13,854 nt of DNA from Bacillota bacterium (lineage in GTDB: Bacteria > Bacillota > Clostridia > Lachnospirales > Lachnospiraceae), in assembly GCA_023387635.1 (NCBI GenBank), contig JAEWHU010000291.1, positions 1-13,854 on the forward strand. Reading direction: 5' to 3'. This document shows, piece after piece, positions 13,325-13,854 of this stretch. Made by a program: the position numbers and the translations under genes. The notes under the pieces are model-generated. The model had not been told where the DNA came from. It saw nothing but the letters and a program-made list of their open reading frames with translations, and ran no database searches. Positions within the stretch are counted from its first letter, which is position 1. Every line of letters begins with the position of its first letter.

Positions 13325-13840
13325 TTACATTTCTTTCATATAAGCTTCATAACCAATTTCTTCAAGTTTATCCGCTTTTTTAAGTACACCTGCCTTTAGG
13401 CTTTCTTTGTACTCCTTTAGACGCTCTAATAACTCATTATCACTCGTTGCAAGTATTTTTGCCGCTAAAATACCTGCATTTAGGCCCCCATTAATAGAAA
13501 CAGTTGCTACAGGGATTCCACCTGGCATTTGCACAATTGAATATAAGGAATCTACACCACCAAGTCCTTTTGTCATGATTGGAACACCAATTACAGGCAT
13601 TGGGAAAATCGCAGCTGACATACCTGGAAGATGTGCTGCCCCACCAGCTCCTGCAATAATTACTTTATATCCTTTTTCTTCAGCAGAAGTTGCATAATCA
13701 TAAAATACATCTGGCATTCTATGTGCGGAAATAACTGTCATATCATATTCCACCTTTAGTAAATCTAGAACTTCTGCCGCCTTACTCATGATAGGAAGAT
13801 CAGAATCACTTCCCATAATAATTCCTACTTTAGCTGCCAT
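13325..13840 (-). CDS. purE: N5-carboxyaminoimidazole ribonucleotide mutase
   Basis: Class I PurE moves the carboxyl group of N5-CAIR to give CAIR. The 171-aa product carries GSDSDLPIMSKA (10-21), ISAHRMPD (37-44) with the catalytic His40, and AGAGGAAHLPGM (63-74), all in the normal order. Class I enzymes work with PurK; no purK is in the window, so it should lie elsewhere if the pathway is standard. The ATG at 13840 has GAGG 7 nt upstream. Only 14 bp lie beyond it, so the upstream gene and promoter cannot be seen. It is separated from purM by a hairpin and a long gap. Confidence 0.96.
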   Translation of the reverse strand: MAAKVGIIMGSDSDLPIMSKAAEVLDLLKVEYDMTVISAHRMPDVFYDYATSAEEKGYKVIIAGAGGAAHLPGMSAAIFPMPVIGVPIMTKGLGGVDSLYSIVQMPGGIPVATVSINGGLNAGILAAKILATSDNELLERLKEYKESLKAGVLKKADKLEEIGYEAYMKEM

Positions 13841-13854
13841 ATTACATCCTCACC

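Noticed and set aside
1..13854. Defence, toxin-antitoxin, phage or insertion-sequence system
   Set aside because: All genes are housekeeping or surface proteins in a consistent low-GC style. I see no transposase, integrase, tRNA, restriction or toxin-antitoxin gene.

Overview
This window is low-GC Firmicutes DNA. The gene content, the protein style and the strong GGAGG ribosome binding sites fit a Clostridia member of the Lachnospiraceae (Lachnoclostridium/Clostridium phytofermentans-like); this placement is an inference from memory. Every gene I can support lies on the minus strand, so transcription runs from high to low coordinates.

Layout in transcription order, from right to left. (1) A purine block: purE (13325-13840), a 351-bp gap with no gene, then purM-purN-purD (12973 down to 9940). 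purM and purN overlap by 7 bp. A hairpin-rich repeat sits between purN and purD. These enzymes cover four non-consecutive steps of IMP synthesis; purF, purL, purC and purH are not in the window. (2) Two secreted or surface proteins. The first is an 881-aa SH3b/glucosaminidase autolysin-like protein with Pro-Thr linkers and a C-terminal cadherin-like domain (7105-9750). The second is a 421-aa membrane-anchored protein with a cohesin-like and a cadherin-like domain (5724-6989). A strong hairpin lies between them. (3) A protein quality-control operon: a GntR/YtrA-type regulator where CtsR is usually found, then mcsA, mcsB and clpC (5541 down to 1017). (4) A small uncharacterised protein (456-869) with its own terminator, then the first 80 codons of radA (240 down to 1), which runs off the left edge. 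The order regulator-mcsA-mcsB-clpC-radA matches the Bacillus ctsR-mcsA-mcsB-clpC-radA cluster, apart from the swapped regulator and the inserted small gene.

How the parts work together: McsA/McsB mark arginines on damaged proteins, and ClpC unfolds marked proteins for ClpP. The GntR gene has a sigma-A-type promoter with repeated GTTATAT half-sites, which suggests autoregulation. The purine enzymes act in one pathway. The two surface proteins are plausibly involved in cell-wall remodelling and surface assembly.

Most notable in Part 2: a modular hairpin repeat with shared ends sits directly before radA and purD, with a collapsed version before clpC. It supplies the ribosome binding site in all three cases and creates an in-frame ATG four codons before the real start. 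Other points are the replacement of CtsR by a cysteine-containing GntR protein, and a 97-bp near-palindrome just upstream of the mcsA-mcsB-clpC operon promoter. I found no convincing evidence of a wholly new defence or mobile system here.
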